A DNA stretch of 64,000 nucleotides from Dyadobacter frigoris (GTDB lineage: Bacteria; Bacteroidota; Bacteroidia; Cytophagales; Spirosomataceae): the NCBI RefSeq assembly GCF_005280585.1, contig NZ_SZVO01000026.1:1-64000 (forward strand). Direction: 5' to 3'. Both the position numbers and the translations under genes were made by a program. This document shows positions 43,197-53,558 of the stretch, piece by piece; the stretch's first letter is position 1, and every line of letters begins with the position of its first letter. The notes under the pieces were generated by a model. That model saw only the letters and a program-made list of their open reading frames with translations. It did not search any database and was not told the origin of the DNA.

Positions 43197-43230
43197 GGGT
43201 TGCAAAAAAGTCGCCACTTTTTTGCAACCC
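43197..43230. repeat. Perfect inverted repeat upstream of the tra operon
   Basis: The arms gggttgcaaaaaagt and acttttttgcaaccc (15 bp each) surround cgcc, about 95 bases before the first tra-region gene. It could be an operator, attenuator or transfer-related site. The rest of 42745-43323 is AT-rich and shows no gene. Confidence 0.85.
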
Positions 43231-43323
43231 TGTCCGCGCATTTACTTTGTAACCATCATTAGTTATGTCGCTGGTCTTAACTCTCAGCAATGAAAAATTC
43301 TTAACCGTAAAAATTGATGCTTT

Positions 43324-43851
43324 ATGTTTACTTCTAACCCCTGGGGTGATTATGTCACTATACTCGCCCCTTTGATCGCAGGTTACTACTTATTTATCGG
43401 CCTAAGATTCTACGGTCGCGACTTAAAAGCAAAGATTGCCCGAAAGAGAATCGATTCGGCAAGTGGGCCCAGACCACAGCAGGGTCTCGACGTTCCGGAT
43501 CCACCTATACCTAGTTCGCTTTCAGCGGAACAGGGAGAAACTGTGGTTTCAAGTTTGGAAGATAACGATAAGTCGGATCAGAAGCCAGCAGCCTGGCAGA
43601 ATGAAGAACTCTTCGATCAGGTTGAGCGGCTTGCTGCCCATTTGAAAGAGGCAATAGAAGAGGCTCACGAAAAAGAATACGGCAAACAGGATTTTATTCT
43701 GCTACTACAAATGACATTAAAAGAATACCCCGCTCTTCAGGGAGCACCATTTCAGACTGCGATCAACAATCTGATCGAAACGGAATGTGCTAAATACGGC
43801 TCCATCCACCTGCGTGAAGAAGATAAAGTGGTGATATGGAAGCAGGGCTGA
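43324..43851 (+). CDS. Hypothetical membrane-anchored protein, start of tra operon
   Basis: The 175-residue protein has one N-terminal membrane segment (ILAPLIAGYYLFIGLRFY), a proline-rich linker (VPDPPIPSS) and a charged C-terminal domain (QVERLAAHLKEAIEEAHEKE, then LLLQMTLKEYPALQG). This layout resembles unnamed proteins that precede TraE in Bacteroidetes ICEs. The function is unknown. The spacing to traE is about 100 bases. Confidence 0.7.
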   Translation: MFTSNPWGDYVTILAPLIAGYYLFIGLRFYGRDLKAKIARKRIDSASGPRPQQGLDVPDPPIPSSLSAEQGETVVSSLEDNDKSDQKPAAWQNEELFDQVERLAAHLKEAIEEAHEKEYGKQDFILLLQMTLKEYPALQGAPFQTAINNLIETECAKYGSIHLREEDKVVIWKQG

Positions 43852-43955
43852 TGATGGAGTGCGACTTCCCGGTGAACGGCTTCCCGACTTATTTGACGGG
43901 AAGCCGGCCTGGAAACAACCGAGCAAATTATGTTCAACTTTTAAATAGTGTGTGT

Positions 43956-44279
43956 ATGAGAGCGAGGCGATTGATTTTAAAAGGCAAACATCGTTTGCTA
44001 TTGACACTAGCCGGGGTGACAGCAAGCCTTGTAGCGTGGTCTCAAGATGGTGCGGCGGGCATCGAAGAAGCGGATTCAAAAGTCCGGGAGTATTTTGAAC
44101 CCGGTACAAACCTGATGTATGCCATCGGAGCGGTGCTGGGCCTGGTCGGAGCCATTAAGGTTTTCCAAAAGTGGAATGCTGGCGACCAGGATACAGGTAA
44201 GGTAGCTGCCGCCTGGTTTGGCAGCTGTATATTCCTGGTTGTGGTGGCGACAGTACTTCAATCCTTCTTTGGAATATAG
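43956..44279 (+). CDS. traE: Conjugal transfer protein TraE (DUF4134)
   Basis: The protein has 107 residues from the ATG at 43956; a longer open frame from 43836 overlaps the previous gene and lacks a plausible signal. It has a signal peptide (HRLLLTLAGVTASLVAWSQ), then GIEEADSKVREYFEPGTNLM and two membrane segments (MYAIGAVLGLVGAIKVF, AAWFGSCIFLVVVATVL). DUF4134 proteins are the TraE of Bacteroides conjugative transposons and occupy the position of the VirB2 pilin in type IV secretion. Confidence 0.9.
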   Translation: MRARRLILKGKHRLLLTLAGVTASLVAWSQDGAAGIEEADSKVREYFEPGTNLMYAIGAVLGLVGAIKVFQKWNAGDQDTGKVAAAWFGSCIFLVVVATVLQSFFGI

Positions 44280-44488
44280 TTCTGCATGTCCAGTAATGAA
44301 ATTCCATTTTAACATGCGGGCCAGGCCATCGGATATATATCCCAAAGCTTTCATTTGAAAGCAATCAGCAGCACATCACCTTATTTACCTGCCCCTGAAG
44401 CATCAGGCCAAGCTTTGAAGGTTGCTGTTATTTGATTTCAAAAAAGCACACGACGGGTCTGTGAGCGCCGCAAAGTTACAAATGGAGC

Positions 44489-44523
44489 AACCGGTAAGGA
44501 GATGCGAAGTCTCCTGCCGGTTT
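44489..44523 (+). terminator. Strong hairpin between traE and the next gene
   Basis: aaccggtaaggaga pairs with tctcctgccggtt around tgcgaag, with one unpaired base, followed by taaaa. It may attenuate the operon or protect an mRNA end. It sits in a 285-base gap. Confidence 0.6.
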
Positions 44524-44564
44524 AAAACACCTAAAAAATTATTAGTACCAAACCTGTTACAGTA

Positions 44565-45107
44565 ATGAGCGGACCAGTCAATAAACTAGGTTATCAGCCC
44601 CTGGCTCCCATCCACCCCGCAGTGGAGCCTACAAAATTTAATTCTTTTCAGGATCTAAAAAACAGCGTCATGCAGCAGCGATTAAAACAAAAATTCTGGG
44701 CACATATTCTTGTCAATAATCCAGGGCTCATCATTGAGTTAGAGCAGCAGGATCATCTGAACGCCTATCTGGAAAGTAAAATCGAATCGGTGCTGCCACT
44801 GCTTGATCAGCTCACCAGCGAAGGCAAAGCTGACTACATCATCGAAGAACTCTGTATTCATGCGCTTGTAGCAGAGATGAGGCCCTACCGCTTCAATTAT
44901 CTGTGGAATGTGCTTGAACAGGAATTCAGTCCATTTTTTAAGAGTTGGGAGCAAGACGGCATACTGACCTTTGAGCTCATCAATCTGCAGCAGCACTGCA
45001 AAGACACCTTTGACGCGCTGGGCTTTACCATGGATGACGCTTACGAGGATCAGGTGTATAATGCGATAACAGGCATGATAGACGAATACCTTCGGCAGCA
45101 ATACTGA
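44565..45107 (+). CDS. Hypothetical protein of the tra operon, 180 residues
   Basis: I do not recognise a named domain. It is soluble, helix-rich and acidic, starting MSGPVNKLGYQPLAPIHPAV. The middle has KQKFWAHILVNNPGLIIELE and the end DAYEDQVYNAITGMIDEYLR. It lies 51 bases before the methylase-helicase gene and is probably cotranscribed with it, so it may be an accessory factor of that protein. Confidence 0.65.
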   Translation: MSGPVNKLGYQPLAPIHPAVEPTKFNSFQDLKNSVMQQRLKQKFWAHILVNNPGLIIELEQQDHLNAYLESKIESVLPLLDQLTSEGKADYIIEELCIHALVAEMRPYRFNYLWNVLEQEFSPFFKSWEQDGILTFELINLQQHCKDTFDALGFTMDDAYEDQVYNAITGMIDEYLRQQY

Positions 45108-45158
45108 ACCGTCAAGCCAAGCGGATTAAGCAGCAAAAACCATTAAACAACTTAAGAA

Positions 45159-48100
45159 ATGGCTTACAATGCACTTCATAAACTCGAATCGAACACCGAG
45201 GCAATCCGGATTGCGCTGGAATGGGACGGGCGAAGCACAATAAATGCGTCTGATCGGATCAGCCTGGAAAAGTATTCGGGTTTTGGAGGCATCAAAGCCA
45301 TTCTTTACGGGGACGGTAGTGAGCAAAGCTGGATCCGGCAAGGTGCCAGCCAGGCAGATATAAGACTGTATGCACCGATGCAAAAGTTTTATGATCTGCT
45401 AAGAAAGCACCTTGGCCAAAAGCAGTATAAAGAGATAACCCAGTCGCTGAGAAGCAGTATTTTGACGGCATTTTACACGCCTGAGGTGATTCCCTCTACC
45501 CTCTTTGGAGCGTTGAAACGACAAGAAATAAGCCCCGTAAATATTTATGAACCAAGCGCGGGAGTAGGAATTTTTATCAATCATGCATTAAAAACCTTTC
45601 CAACAGTTAGTCAGGTCACAGCCGTTGAAAAGGATTTACTGACAGGTAAAGTATTACAGGCACTGACAAGCCAAGGTGAAATACCTGTCAAGGTCCATAT
45701 CAAAGGGTTTGAAGAAACTCCAACAGGTGATAACGGAAAGTATAATCTGATCGTCAGCAACATCCCTTTTGGGAATTTTGCCGTCTACGATCCGGACTTT
45801 GCCAACAGGGAGCTTAGTGGTAAGATCCATAATTACTTTTTTGCCAAAGGCCTTGATAAGCTGTCCGATGGCGGGCTACTGGCTTATATCACCACGGATG
45901 GATTTTTGAACAGTCCGTCTAACTCACAAGCCAGAGACTACCTTTTTGATCGGGCCGATTTTATAAGTCTTTCGGTCATGCCCGATAATTTGATGCATGA
46001 AACCGGGGGAACTCAGGCGCCAAGCCATCTTCTCATCGTTCAGAAAAATTCCTCAAAAACCGCTCTTTCAGAAGATGAAGGATTGCTGACCCAGACGGTA
46101 TCCGATTCCAATTCCTACGGTACGTATCACGTGAACCGTTACGTAAAACACCACCCGGAAATCCTGGTCGGCAACCAGATTAAGGAAGGCACTGACCAGT
46201 ATGGAAAAGCGCATCAAGTGGTATGGCAAAACGGAGATATTGGTGGGATAGAGCAGAAACTGACCCAGCTGATAACCGGCGATCTCGCGGCACGCTACAA
46301 CCCGGCGCTTTTAAAACCAGCTCTGAAAATAATACCAGTTGCACCGACTGGCAAGACCTTTACTTTTCTGCCGGTTCCGGCAGTATTGACTCAAGCGCTG
46401 CCCGTCCAAATGGGACTGTTTGATACACTTCCTGTTCAAAGCAGCAGCAGAGGTGCGGACTATCTTTCTGAAACTGACGCCAAACTCGTCGATAAGAAAA
46501 CGGCCAGGATCATAGCTGTTGTCAAAACCAAAGAGCGACCTGACCATGAAAGCATTGTACTTCTGACTGCCAAAGCGGTTAACAAACCCTTTTACAATTA
46601 CAAACTGTATTCGAATGTTGCCGAAATCAGCCTGCCGCAGCGTTGGATGAACGGGGCTTCTTTGAACCTGGCTTTAAAACAGCTGGCTATCGAGCTTAAA
46701 AAGTATCAGTACAACTACCTTTATGAAGGTGATAAAACACTGCAAACAAACTTCAATCTGAACTCTGATACGGCCAGCAGCATCAAACTGGCAAAACCAT
46801 TTTACAAGGAAGGTACGTTGGTTTTCGATGGCGAACGCGCCGGAAAGCTAGGCAGAATAAACGAAAATCTGGGAGAAGCACAGTTTGAGCCTATTGAGTA
46901 TCTATTAAAAAACAGGGATATTTACAAAGGGTATATCGGAATCCGTGATGCTTATCTGGAGCTGATCGAAAAGGAAGCGGCACTTAAAGAGCCCCAGCAT
47001 ACTATCCGCGAAAGCCTAAACAGTCAATATGAGGATTTCGTATTGGCGTATGGCCAGCTTAACAGCCCTTCGAACCGGAAACTTATTTTGGAAGATAGCA
47101 TGGGTTTAACCATACTCTCTTCTGTGGAACTGCAGCAAGATCAGCACTTTGCGAAAGCAGATATACTGACGAGAAGCCAGTTTAAAAAACCGGAAGCATT
47201 TCGCACTGATGATGTGATCGAGGCCCTGGCAAGGTGTCTGAACGACAAGGGAAAAGTGGATATGCCCTTTATCGCGCTGGCAACAGATATGGATAGCGCA
47301 CAGGTCATCAAACGTTTGGAAGGCCATATTTTTTTAAACCCTGCAACCTTTGGCTGGGAAACACGTGATCAGTATCTGAGTGGAAACGTAGTTGAAAAGC
47401 TTCGAAGTGCTCAGACACAAGCGCATCTCAATGATGCCCAGCTTCAAAAGAGCCTGGAAGCAATCAGCAGGGTTCAACCCGAAAAGATCCCCTTTGAGCT
47501 GCTAGATTTCAATCTGGGTGAGCGCTGGATACCACTCAACTTCTATGACCGGTTTGCCAGTAATCTTTTTGATAAGGAAACCAAGATCAGCTATTTTGAT
47601 TCACTCGATACTTTCAAAGTAGAGAGCAAGGGGTTCAGTCTGAAAACCCAGCGCGAGTATGCGGTCTCACCAAAAAGCGGCCGCAGCATGTATGGCGAAA
47701 CCATTCTGGAACATGCGCTTGAAAACACGGCTCCCTTCTTTACCTATGAAGTGGAAAGAATCGATGGAAGCAAGGCACGGATACCGGATAATGAAGCCAT
47801 ACAGCTGGCTAACCAGAAAATTGAAAGCATCAGGTCAGCTTTTCAAAACTGGCTCAAAGAACTCCCGTTGGAAGATAAAAAGCATCTTGAAAAGCTTTAC
47901 AATGATACCTTTAACTGTTTCGTACTGCGCGAATATGATGGCAGCCATCTGAGATTTCCGGGTCTTGACAAGAAAGCGCTGGGTATTGACGATCTGTATA
48001 GTTCTCAGAAAAATGCGGCCTGGCGCATCATTCAAAACCGGGGCGCATTGATCGATCATGAAGTAGGCCTTGGTAAAACGCTAACGATGATCATAGCAGC

Positions 48101-50657
48101 CCATGAAATGAAACGGCTCGGCATTGCCAGTAAACCCATGATTTTGGCGCTGAAAGCAAACGTCAACCAGATCACAGAAACCTACCGCAAAGCCTATCCG
48201 TCAGCACGTGTGCTCGCCCCAGGTGAAAACGATTTTAGCCCTGACAAACGCCAGAGATTGTTTCATGAGATCAAAAACAACGATTGGGACTGCGTGGTAT
48301 TGACTCATGACCAGTTTGGCAAGATCCCACAGTCGCCTGAGCTGCAGCGCGAGATTTTCCAAACTGAGCTTGATCACGTAGAAAAAGATTTAAAAACGGT
48401 AACAAACCTTGGTGGGGACATCTCCAAGAGCATGCTCAAAGGCCTTGAAATCAGAAAGAAAAATCTGGGCGTAAGGCTACTGGAACTTGAAAAAAACATT
48501 GAAGAGAAAAAGGATACAGGTATTGATTTTAAATCAATGGGTGTCGACCACCTTTTTGTGGACGAGTCCCATAAATTTAAGAACCTGACCTTTACCACGC
48601 GTCACAACCGGGTGGCAGGTCTCGGTAATATGGAAGGAAGTCAAAAGGCGCTGAACATGCTTTTTGCGGTTCGCACACTCCAGGAAAAATTTGATGCGGA
48701 TCAGTGTGTCACATTTTTATCGGGCACGCCGATCTCAAACAGTCTGACGGAAATGTATTTACTTTTTAAATACCTCAGGCCAAAAGAAATGCAGCGGCAA
48801 CGCATTGAGAATTTTGACGGCTGGGCAGCGGTATTCGCCCGTAAAACCGTTGATTTTGAGTTCTCGGTAACCAATGAAATTATTGCTAAAGAGCGGTTTC
48901 GCCATTTTATCAAAGTCCCGGAGCTTGCTCTTTTTTACAATGAGATCACTGATTACAAAACAGCTAAACACATCAATCTGGACAAGCCAGAACTGGATGA
49001 AAAGCTGGTGAACATCAAACCCACACCGGATCAGGAGGTTTTCATTAAAAACCTGATGCATTTTGCGCAGACGGGTGACGGCACAAGGATCGGGCGTGGC
49101 AGACTTTCGCCACAGGAAGATAAAGGAAGGATGCTGATCGCTACAAACTATGCCAAGAAAATGGCGGCAGATTTGCGGCTGGTCGATGATGCCAGATATG
49201 AAGACCACCCTGGTAACAAAGTTAATACCTGCGCAGAAAAGGTTGCTCAAATCTACCATCAAAGCAGCATGAACAGGGGTACACAAATTATATTTTCTGA
49301 TATAGGGACTCCCCCGTCCGGACAAACCAAGGAAGGATTTAACATTTACGACGCATTAAAACAAAAATTAACGAAAGACTATAATATCCCTCAGCATCAG
49401 ATCAGCTACATCCATGACTGGACGGATAAGAGCAAGCCAGAACTATTTAAACGGATGAATAGTGGTGATATCAGGATCCTGATCGGCAGTACCGAAAAGG
49501 CAGGCACAGGTTTGAATGTACAAAAACGGATCGTCGCCATGCATCATATGGATATACCCTGGCGGCCCTCAGATCTTGAGCAGCGCAATGGCCGCGGCGC
49601 CCGGCAGGGTAACATGATCGCAAAAGAGTTCTACGAAAACAAGGTCCAGAATTTCATTTATGCAGTTGAACAGAGTCTTGACAATTACAAGTTCAACCTT
49701 TTAAAAAACAAGCAGACTTTTATTTCCCAGATGAAAAACTCCTCACTGCATGTACGCACGATTGACGAGGGCGCTGGGGATGAAAAAAGCGGGATGAACT
49801 TTTCAGAATACATCGCGCTGCTCTCAGGAGACACATCACTTCTGGAAAAATCAAAACTTGAAAAGAAAGTGGCGGTGCTCGAAAGCTTGAAATCAGCCCA
49901 TTACAAAGAATCTACTCGTAGCAGGTTCCAGCTTGACAGGTTAGTCAAAGAGAAGATTGAAACCATGGAAACACTCAGGATACTGAAAGCGGACGAAGCA
50001 GTTTACAAGGGGAATCTGAAATTCGAAAAAGATGGCACCAAGGCTAACTCGCTCGAATTAAGTGGATTGAGAGAAAAAACATCCGAGGCAACCGGCAATC
50101 ATATTCTATCACTGTATCAAAATTGGAAGCCACGGGCTGCCAACCAGGATAACCAGCGAATTGGTAAGCTATACGGATTTGATCTTTTTATCCGCACGAA
50201 CCAACAGCACTGGGAAGATGAAAGAGGAAAACTTCGCTTTGAGAGTTATAATAGTCTTTATGCCCAGCGGGATGGTAGCGAGATAAAGTACACCTTTAAT
50301 AAAGGCCATCCCAATACGGAAAATCCAAAACTAAGCGCACGGTACTTTCTAAATGCCATCGACCGCGTAACCAGTGCCCGTGAGCAAACCGAAAAACAGT
50401 TGGCTGAGCTGGACAAAAGTACTGTGGGCCTTGAGAAGCTTTCCAAAAAACCTTTTGAAAAAGAGCAGGAGCTTGCAGATCTTAAAAACCAGCTCTCAAA
50501 TCTGGAAAGGGAGATCGCTATCAAGATCCAGCTAAAAAAGCTTGATGGCACAATCCCGCAGGAAAACAATGATAAAGAAATCAAAGAGACGAATGTGGTG
50601 CCGCTAAATCAGCAGCAGGAAATCGATTCACCCCGGCGAAAGGGACTTAAAATGTAA
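45159..50657 (+). CDS. Giant N6-methylase/SNF2-type helicase fusion
   Basis: The 1832-residue protein joins an N-terminal adenine methylase-like domain to a superfamily 2 helicase. The methylase part has the SAM-binding motif YEPSAGVGIF near 130 and motif IV as NIPFGNF near 200, where active enzymes usually have NPPY or NPPF. The helicase part has Walker A VGLGKTL near 970, DESH near 1134, SGTPISNS near 1188 and motif VI QRNGRGARQ near 1476. A coiled-coil tail ends the protein. The layout recalls the DarB-type antirestriction proteins of phage P1 and large ICE proteins of Bacteroidetes. It probably protects or processes transferred DNA; the activity is unproven. Confidence 0.85.
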   Translation: MAYNALHKLESNTEAIRIALEWDGRSTINASDRISLEKYSGFGGIKAILYGDGSEQSWIRQGASQADIRLYAPMQKFYDLLRKHLGQKQYKEITQSLRSSILTAFYTPEVIPSTLFGALKRQEISPVNIYEPSAGVGIFINHALKTFPTVSQVTAVEKDLLTGKVLQALTSQGEIPVKVHIKGFEETPTGDNGKYNLIVSNIPFGNFAVYDPDFANRELSGKIHNYFFAKGLDKLSDGGLLAYITTDGFLNSPSNSQARDYLFDRADFISLSVMPDNLMHETGGTQAPSHLLIVQKNSSKTALSEDEGLLTQTVSDSNSYGTYHVNRYVKHHPEILVGNQIKEGTDQYGKAHQVVWQNGDIGGIEQKLTQLITGDLAARYNPALLKPALKIIPVAPTGKTFTFLPVPAVLTQALPVQMGLFDTLPVQSSSRGADYLSETDAKLVDKKTARIIAVVKTKERPDHESIVLLTAKAVNKPFYNYKLYSNVAEISLPQRWMNGASLNLALKQLAIELKKYQYNYLYEGDKTLQTNFNLNSDTASSIKLAKPFYKEGTLVFDGERAGKLGRINENLGEAQFEPIEYLLKNRDIYKGYIGIRDAYLELIEKEAALKEPQHTIRESLNSQYEDFVLAYGQLNSPSNRKLILEDSMGLTILSSVELQQDQHFAKADILTRSQFKKPEAFRTDDVIEALARCLNDKGKVDMPFIALATDMDSAQVIKRLEGHIFLNPATFGWETRDQYLSGNVVEKLRSAQTQAHLNDAQLQKSLEAISRVQPEKIPFELLDFNLGERWIPLNFYDRFASNLFDKETKISYFDSLDTFKVESKGFSLKTQREYAVSPKSGRSMYGETILEHALENTAPFFTYEVERIDGSKARIPDNEAIQLANQKIESIRSAFQNWLKELPLEDKKHLEKLYNDTFNCFVLREYDGSHLRFPGLDKKALGIDDLYSSQKNAAWRIIQNRGALIDHEVGLGKTLTMIIAAHEMKRLGIASKPMILALKANVNQITETYRKAYPSARVLAPGENDFSPDKRQRLFHEIKNNDWDCVVLTHDQFGKIPQSPELQREIFQTELDHVEKDLKTVTNLGGDISKSMLKGLEIRKKNLGVRLLELEKNIEEKKDTGIDFKSMGVDHLFVDESHKFKNLTFTTRHNRVAGLGNMEGSQKALNMLFAVRTLQEKFDADQCVTFLSGTPISNSLTEMYLLFKYLRPKEMQRQRIENFDGWAAVFARKTVDFEFSVTNEIIAKERFRHFIKVPELALFYNEITDYKTAKHINLDKPELDEKLVNIKPTPDQEVFIKNLMHFAQTGDGTRIGRGRLSPQEDKGRMLIATNYAKKMAADLRLVDDARYEDHPGNKVNTCAEKVAQIYHQSSMNRGTQIIFSDIGTPPSGQTKEGFNIYDALKQKLTKDYNIPQHQISYIHDWTDKSKPELFKRMNSGDIRILIGSTEKAGTGLNVQKRIVAMHHMDIPWRPSDLEQRNGRGARQGNMIAKEFYENKVQNFIYAVEQSLDNYKFNLLKNKQTFISQMKNSSLHVRTIDEGAGDEKSGMNFSEYIALLSGDTSLLEKSKLEKKVAVLESLKSAHYKESTRSRFQLDRLVKEKIETMETLRILKADEAVYKGNLKFEKDGTKANSLELSGLREKTSEATGNHILSLYQNWKPRAANQDNQRIGKLYGFDLFIRTNQQHWEDERGKLRFESYNSLYAQRDGSEIKYTFNKGHPNTENPKLSARYFLNAIDRVTSAREQTEKQLAELDKSTVGLEKLSKKPFEKEQELADLKNQLSNLEREIAIKIQLKKLDGTIPQENNDKEIKETNVVPLNQQQEIDSPRRKGLKM

Positions 50658-50662
50658 CAGCC

Positions 50663-50995
50663 ATGGCAAACAGCACCTACCAGATCAATAAAGGAATTAA
50701 CAAAAGTATTGTGTTTAAGGGTCTGCGCGCGCAGTACATATGGTACATGGGAGCCGGCATGTTCGCACTTTTAATCCTGTATGCAGTCATGTACATGGTC
50801 AAAGTCAATACTTATATCTGTCTGGGTATTACGCTGTGTCTGGGTGCTGCGATGATCATGGGCATCTACCATTTAAGCGCCACATATGGAGAGCATGGAC
50901 TGACCAAAGCCCTGGCTAAACGCAGCGTTCCCATGGTCTTAAAATCCAGGTCTCGCAAGGTTTTCAAGTCTGGCAGAAAGACAGATGCGCATTGA
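50663..50995 (+). CDS. traF: Conjugal transfer protein TraF (DUF4133)
   Basis: The 110-residue protein starts MANSTYQINKGINKSIVFKG, the family signature. It has two membrane segments (YMGAGMFALLILYAVMYMV, YICLGITLCLGAAMIMGIY) and a basic tail. DUF4133 is the VirB3-like component of the Bacteroides type IV secretion apparatus, placed directly before the TraG ATPase. Only five bases separate it from the methylase-helicase gene. Confidence 0.93.
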   Translation: MANSTYQINKGINKSIVFKGLRAQYIWYMGAGMFALLILYAVMYMVKVNTYICLGITLCLGAAMIMGIYHLSATYGEHGLTKALAKRSVPMVLKSRSRKVFKSGRKTDAH

Positions 50996-51053
50996 CCAGC
51001 CGGCTTACGCAGCCAAATAATTTCATTTTTTTCAAGATAAATCAAGTGTAGAG

Positions 51054-53558
51054 ATGGAAAAGTTGCTGGATGATTTATTACCGGTCCTTGATATTGAGCA
51101 TGGCTGTATCCTTTCCAAACAAGGAGACATGACCATGGTTTTCCAGGCTGAGCTGCCCGAGATATTTACGCTATCTGATCCGCAGTACGGCGCCTTTCAC
51201 CAGACCTGGGTCAAAGCTTTGAGAATGTTGCCCGTAGGCAGTGTCTTTCAAAAACAGGATTGGTTTATTGATAGCAGGTATTCACCTGATTTAACCAGAA
51301 CAGATGCCAGTTTTCTGAGCCGCAGCAGCGAAGACTTTTTTACAGGACGGCCTTTTTTGGACCACAGCTGCTATGTCATGCTGACCAAAAAGCCACTTGA
51401 TCGTAAGCTATCGAGCTCGCTATTTTCCAATCTGATCCGGCCGAGCTTGGTGCCGCAGCAGACATTAAGCACCCAGTCGTTGCACGATTTTCTTGACTCA
51501 GCCGGGCAGTTCAGAAGGATCATGGAAGATTCTGGGTTTGTAAAGATGCGTCAGCTTAAAGAGCAGGAGCTTTTCAGTCAGGCGCATACATCCGGGCTTA
51601 TTGAGAAGTACTGCTATCTGACTGCCGGGGATAAGGGAAGGCTAATCCGCGATATGCACTTTGATAAAGGCATACAGATCGGCGACCGGTTTTGCCAGCT
51701 TTACAGTTTGGCAGATGCGGCAGATCTGCCAGGACTATGCAGTCCATCAGTTACCTACGAGCGGTATTCAACTGATAAAACCAAGTTCAGCACCGGTTTT
51801 GCATCACAGCTGGGACAACTACTGAACTGCAACCACATTTTCAATCAGTTTATTTTCATAGAGGATGCTGACAAAACCCTCAAACGGCTCGAAAGCAAAA
51901 GGCTCAGACTCCAATCCCTTTCGGTTTATGCCAGGGAAAATTCGCTGGCCCTGGATGCTACCAACGAGTTTTTAAACGAGGCAATCAGCCAGCAGCGCCT
52001 TCCGGTCAAAGCGCACTTCAATGTGCTGGCCTGGACCGATTCACAAAGCGGGCTCAAAGAACTGAAAAGCACGGTATCGTCTGCGCTGGCTCAGATGGAT
52101 ATTGCAGCCAAAGTGGAAACCACAGGTGCAGCTCAGATTTTCTGGGCGGGCATCCCTGGGAATGCCGCTGATTTTCCGATCAACGAGACCTTTGACACAT
52201 TTGCCGAGCAGGCAGCCTGTTTTCTGAATTTGGAAAGCGGGTACCGGAGCTCTGACAGCCCGGTGGGTATGCGGCTTGGGGATCGGCTTACCGGAAAGCC
52301 TGTGCATGTGGACATATCCGATGAACCTATCCGGATGGGTATATGCACAAACCGGAATAAGTTTATCCTTGGGCCTTCGGGCAGTGGTAAGAGCTTTTTT
52401 ACCAACCACATGGTCAGAAGCTATTATGAATCAGGAGCACATATTGTTCTGGTGGATGTAGGCCACAGCTACAAAGGTCTTTGTGATATGGTAGGCGGAT
52501 ATTATTTCACTTATGACGAAAACAATCCCATCAAATTCAACCCCTTTTATTTAGGACCGACCGGGCAACTGGATACCGAGAAAAAAGAAAGTATTAAAAC
52601 GCTGCTTTTGGCACTTTGGAAAAAGGATGATGAGGTTTTCAGGCGTTCTGAGTATGTGGCGCTTTCGAATGCGCTTTCGCTATACTACGCAAACGTTAAC
52701 AAAAAGGCGGCGATGCCCCCCAGTTTCAATTCGTTTTACGAGTTCGTCCGAGACGAGTTCACCATTATACTCAAACAAGACAAAGTCAAGGATCAGGATT
52801 TCGATATCAATAATTTTCTGTACGTGCTCATGCCCTATTACAAAGGCGGCGAGTTTGATTATCTGTTAAATGCTACCGAGAATTTAGATCTTTTGGGTGA
52901 GCGGTTTATCGTCTTTGAACTAGATAATATAAAAGAGCATCCAATTTTATTCCCCATTGTTACCATCATCATTATGGAAGTATTCATCTCCAAGATGAGA
53001 AAACTGGAAGGTATCCGTAAGATTATATTAATAGAAGAAGCCTGGAAAGCGATTGCAAAAGAAGGCATGGCGGAATACATCAAATACCTCTTTAAAACCG
53101 TCCGTAAGTTTTTTGGCGAGGCGATTGTAGTCACACAGGAAGTTGAAGATATTATCTCTTCTCCTATTGTCAAGCAGGCCATTATCAATAACTCGGATTG
53201 CAAGATCCTTTTGGACCAGTCCAAATATCAAAACAAATTCGATCAGATTCAAGAACTGCTAGGACTGACCGAAAAAGAAAAAGCGCTCGTGCTGTCGGTT
53301 AACAAAGCCAATGACCCGCTTCGAAAATACAAGGAAGTTTTCATCAGCCTGGGCGGCACATTATCCAGGGTTTACCGGACCGAGGTGAGTCCGAGCGAAT
53401 ATCTGGCCTACACGACTGAGCAGACCGAAAAGATCAAGGTAGCCGAGTATTCTAAAAAGTATGGCAGTATCGAGAACGGGATCAGGGTTCTGGCAGAAGA
53501 AATGCGCTCCAGAGCGGATAAGCAATTATTTCACCAAACAGTATCTCACCCATGTTAA
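51054..53558 (+). CDS. traG: Conjugation system ATPase TraG (VirB4-like)
   Basis: The 834-residue cytoplasmic ATPase has an N-terminal VirB4/CagE-type domain and a P-loop domain. Walker A is LGPSGSGKSFFTNHM near residue 440, Walker B is KIILIEEAWKAI near 658, and VTQEVEDIISS near 699 lies in the motor core. It powers assembly of the mating channel and substrate movement with TraE to TraN. It overlaps the next gene by seven bases. Length and motifs are complete. Confidence 0.95.
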   Translation: MEKLLDDLLPVLDIEHGCILSKQGDMTMVFQAELPEIFTLSDPQYGAFHQTWVKALRMLPVGSVFQKQDWFIDSRYSPDLTRTDASFLSRSSEDFFTGRPFLDHSCYVMLTKKPLDRKLSSSLFSNLIRPSLVPQQTLSTQSLHDFLDSAGQFRRIMEDSGFVKMRQLKEQELFSQAHTSGLIEKYCYLTAGDKGRLIRDMHFDKGIQIGDRFCQLYSLADAADLPGLCSPSVTYERYSTDKTKFSTGFASQLGQLLNCNHIFNQFIFIEDADKTLKRLESKRLRLQSLSVYARENSLALDATNEFLNEAISQQRLPVKAHFNVLAWTDSQSGLKELKSTVSSALAQMDIAAKVETTGAAQIFWAGIPGNAADFPINETFDTFAEQAACFLNLESGYRSSDSPVGMRLGDRLTGKPVHVDISDEPIRMGICTNRNKFILGPSGSGKSFFTNHMVRSYYESGAHIVLVDVGHSYKGLCDMVGGYYFTYDENNPIKFNPFYLGPTGQLDTEKKESIKTLLLALWKKDDEVFRRSEYVALSNALSLYYANVNKKAAMPPSFNSFYEFVRDEFTIILKQDKVKDQDFDINNFLYVLMPYYKGGEFDYLLNATENLDLLGERFIVFELDNIKEHPILFPIVTIIIMEVFISKMRKLEGIRKIILIEEAWKAIAKEGMAEYIKYLFKTVRKFFGEAIVVTQEVEDIISSPIVKQAIINNSDCKILLDQSKYQNKFDQIQELLGLTEKEKALVLSVNKANDPLRKYKEVFISLGGTLSRVYRTEVSPSEYLAYTTEQTEKIKVAEYSKKYGSIENGIRVLAEEMRSRADKQLFHQTVSHPC

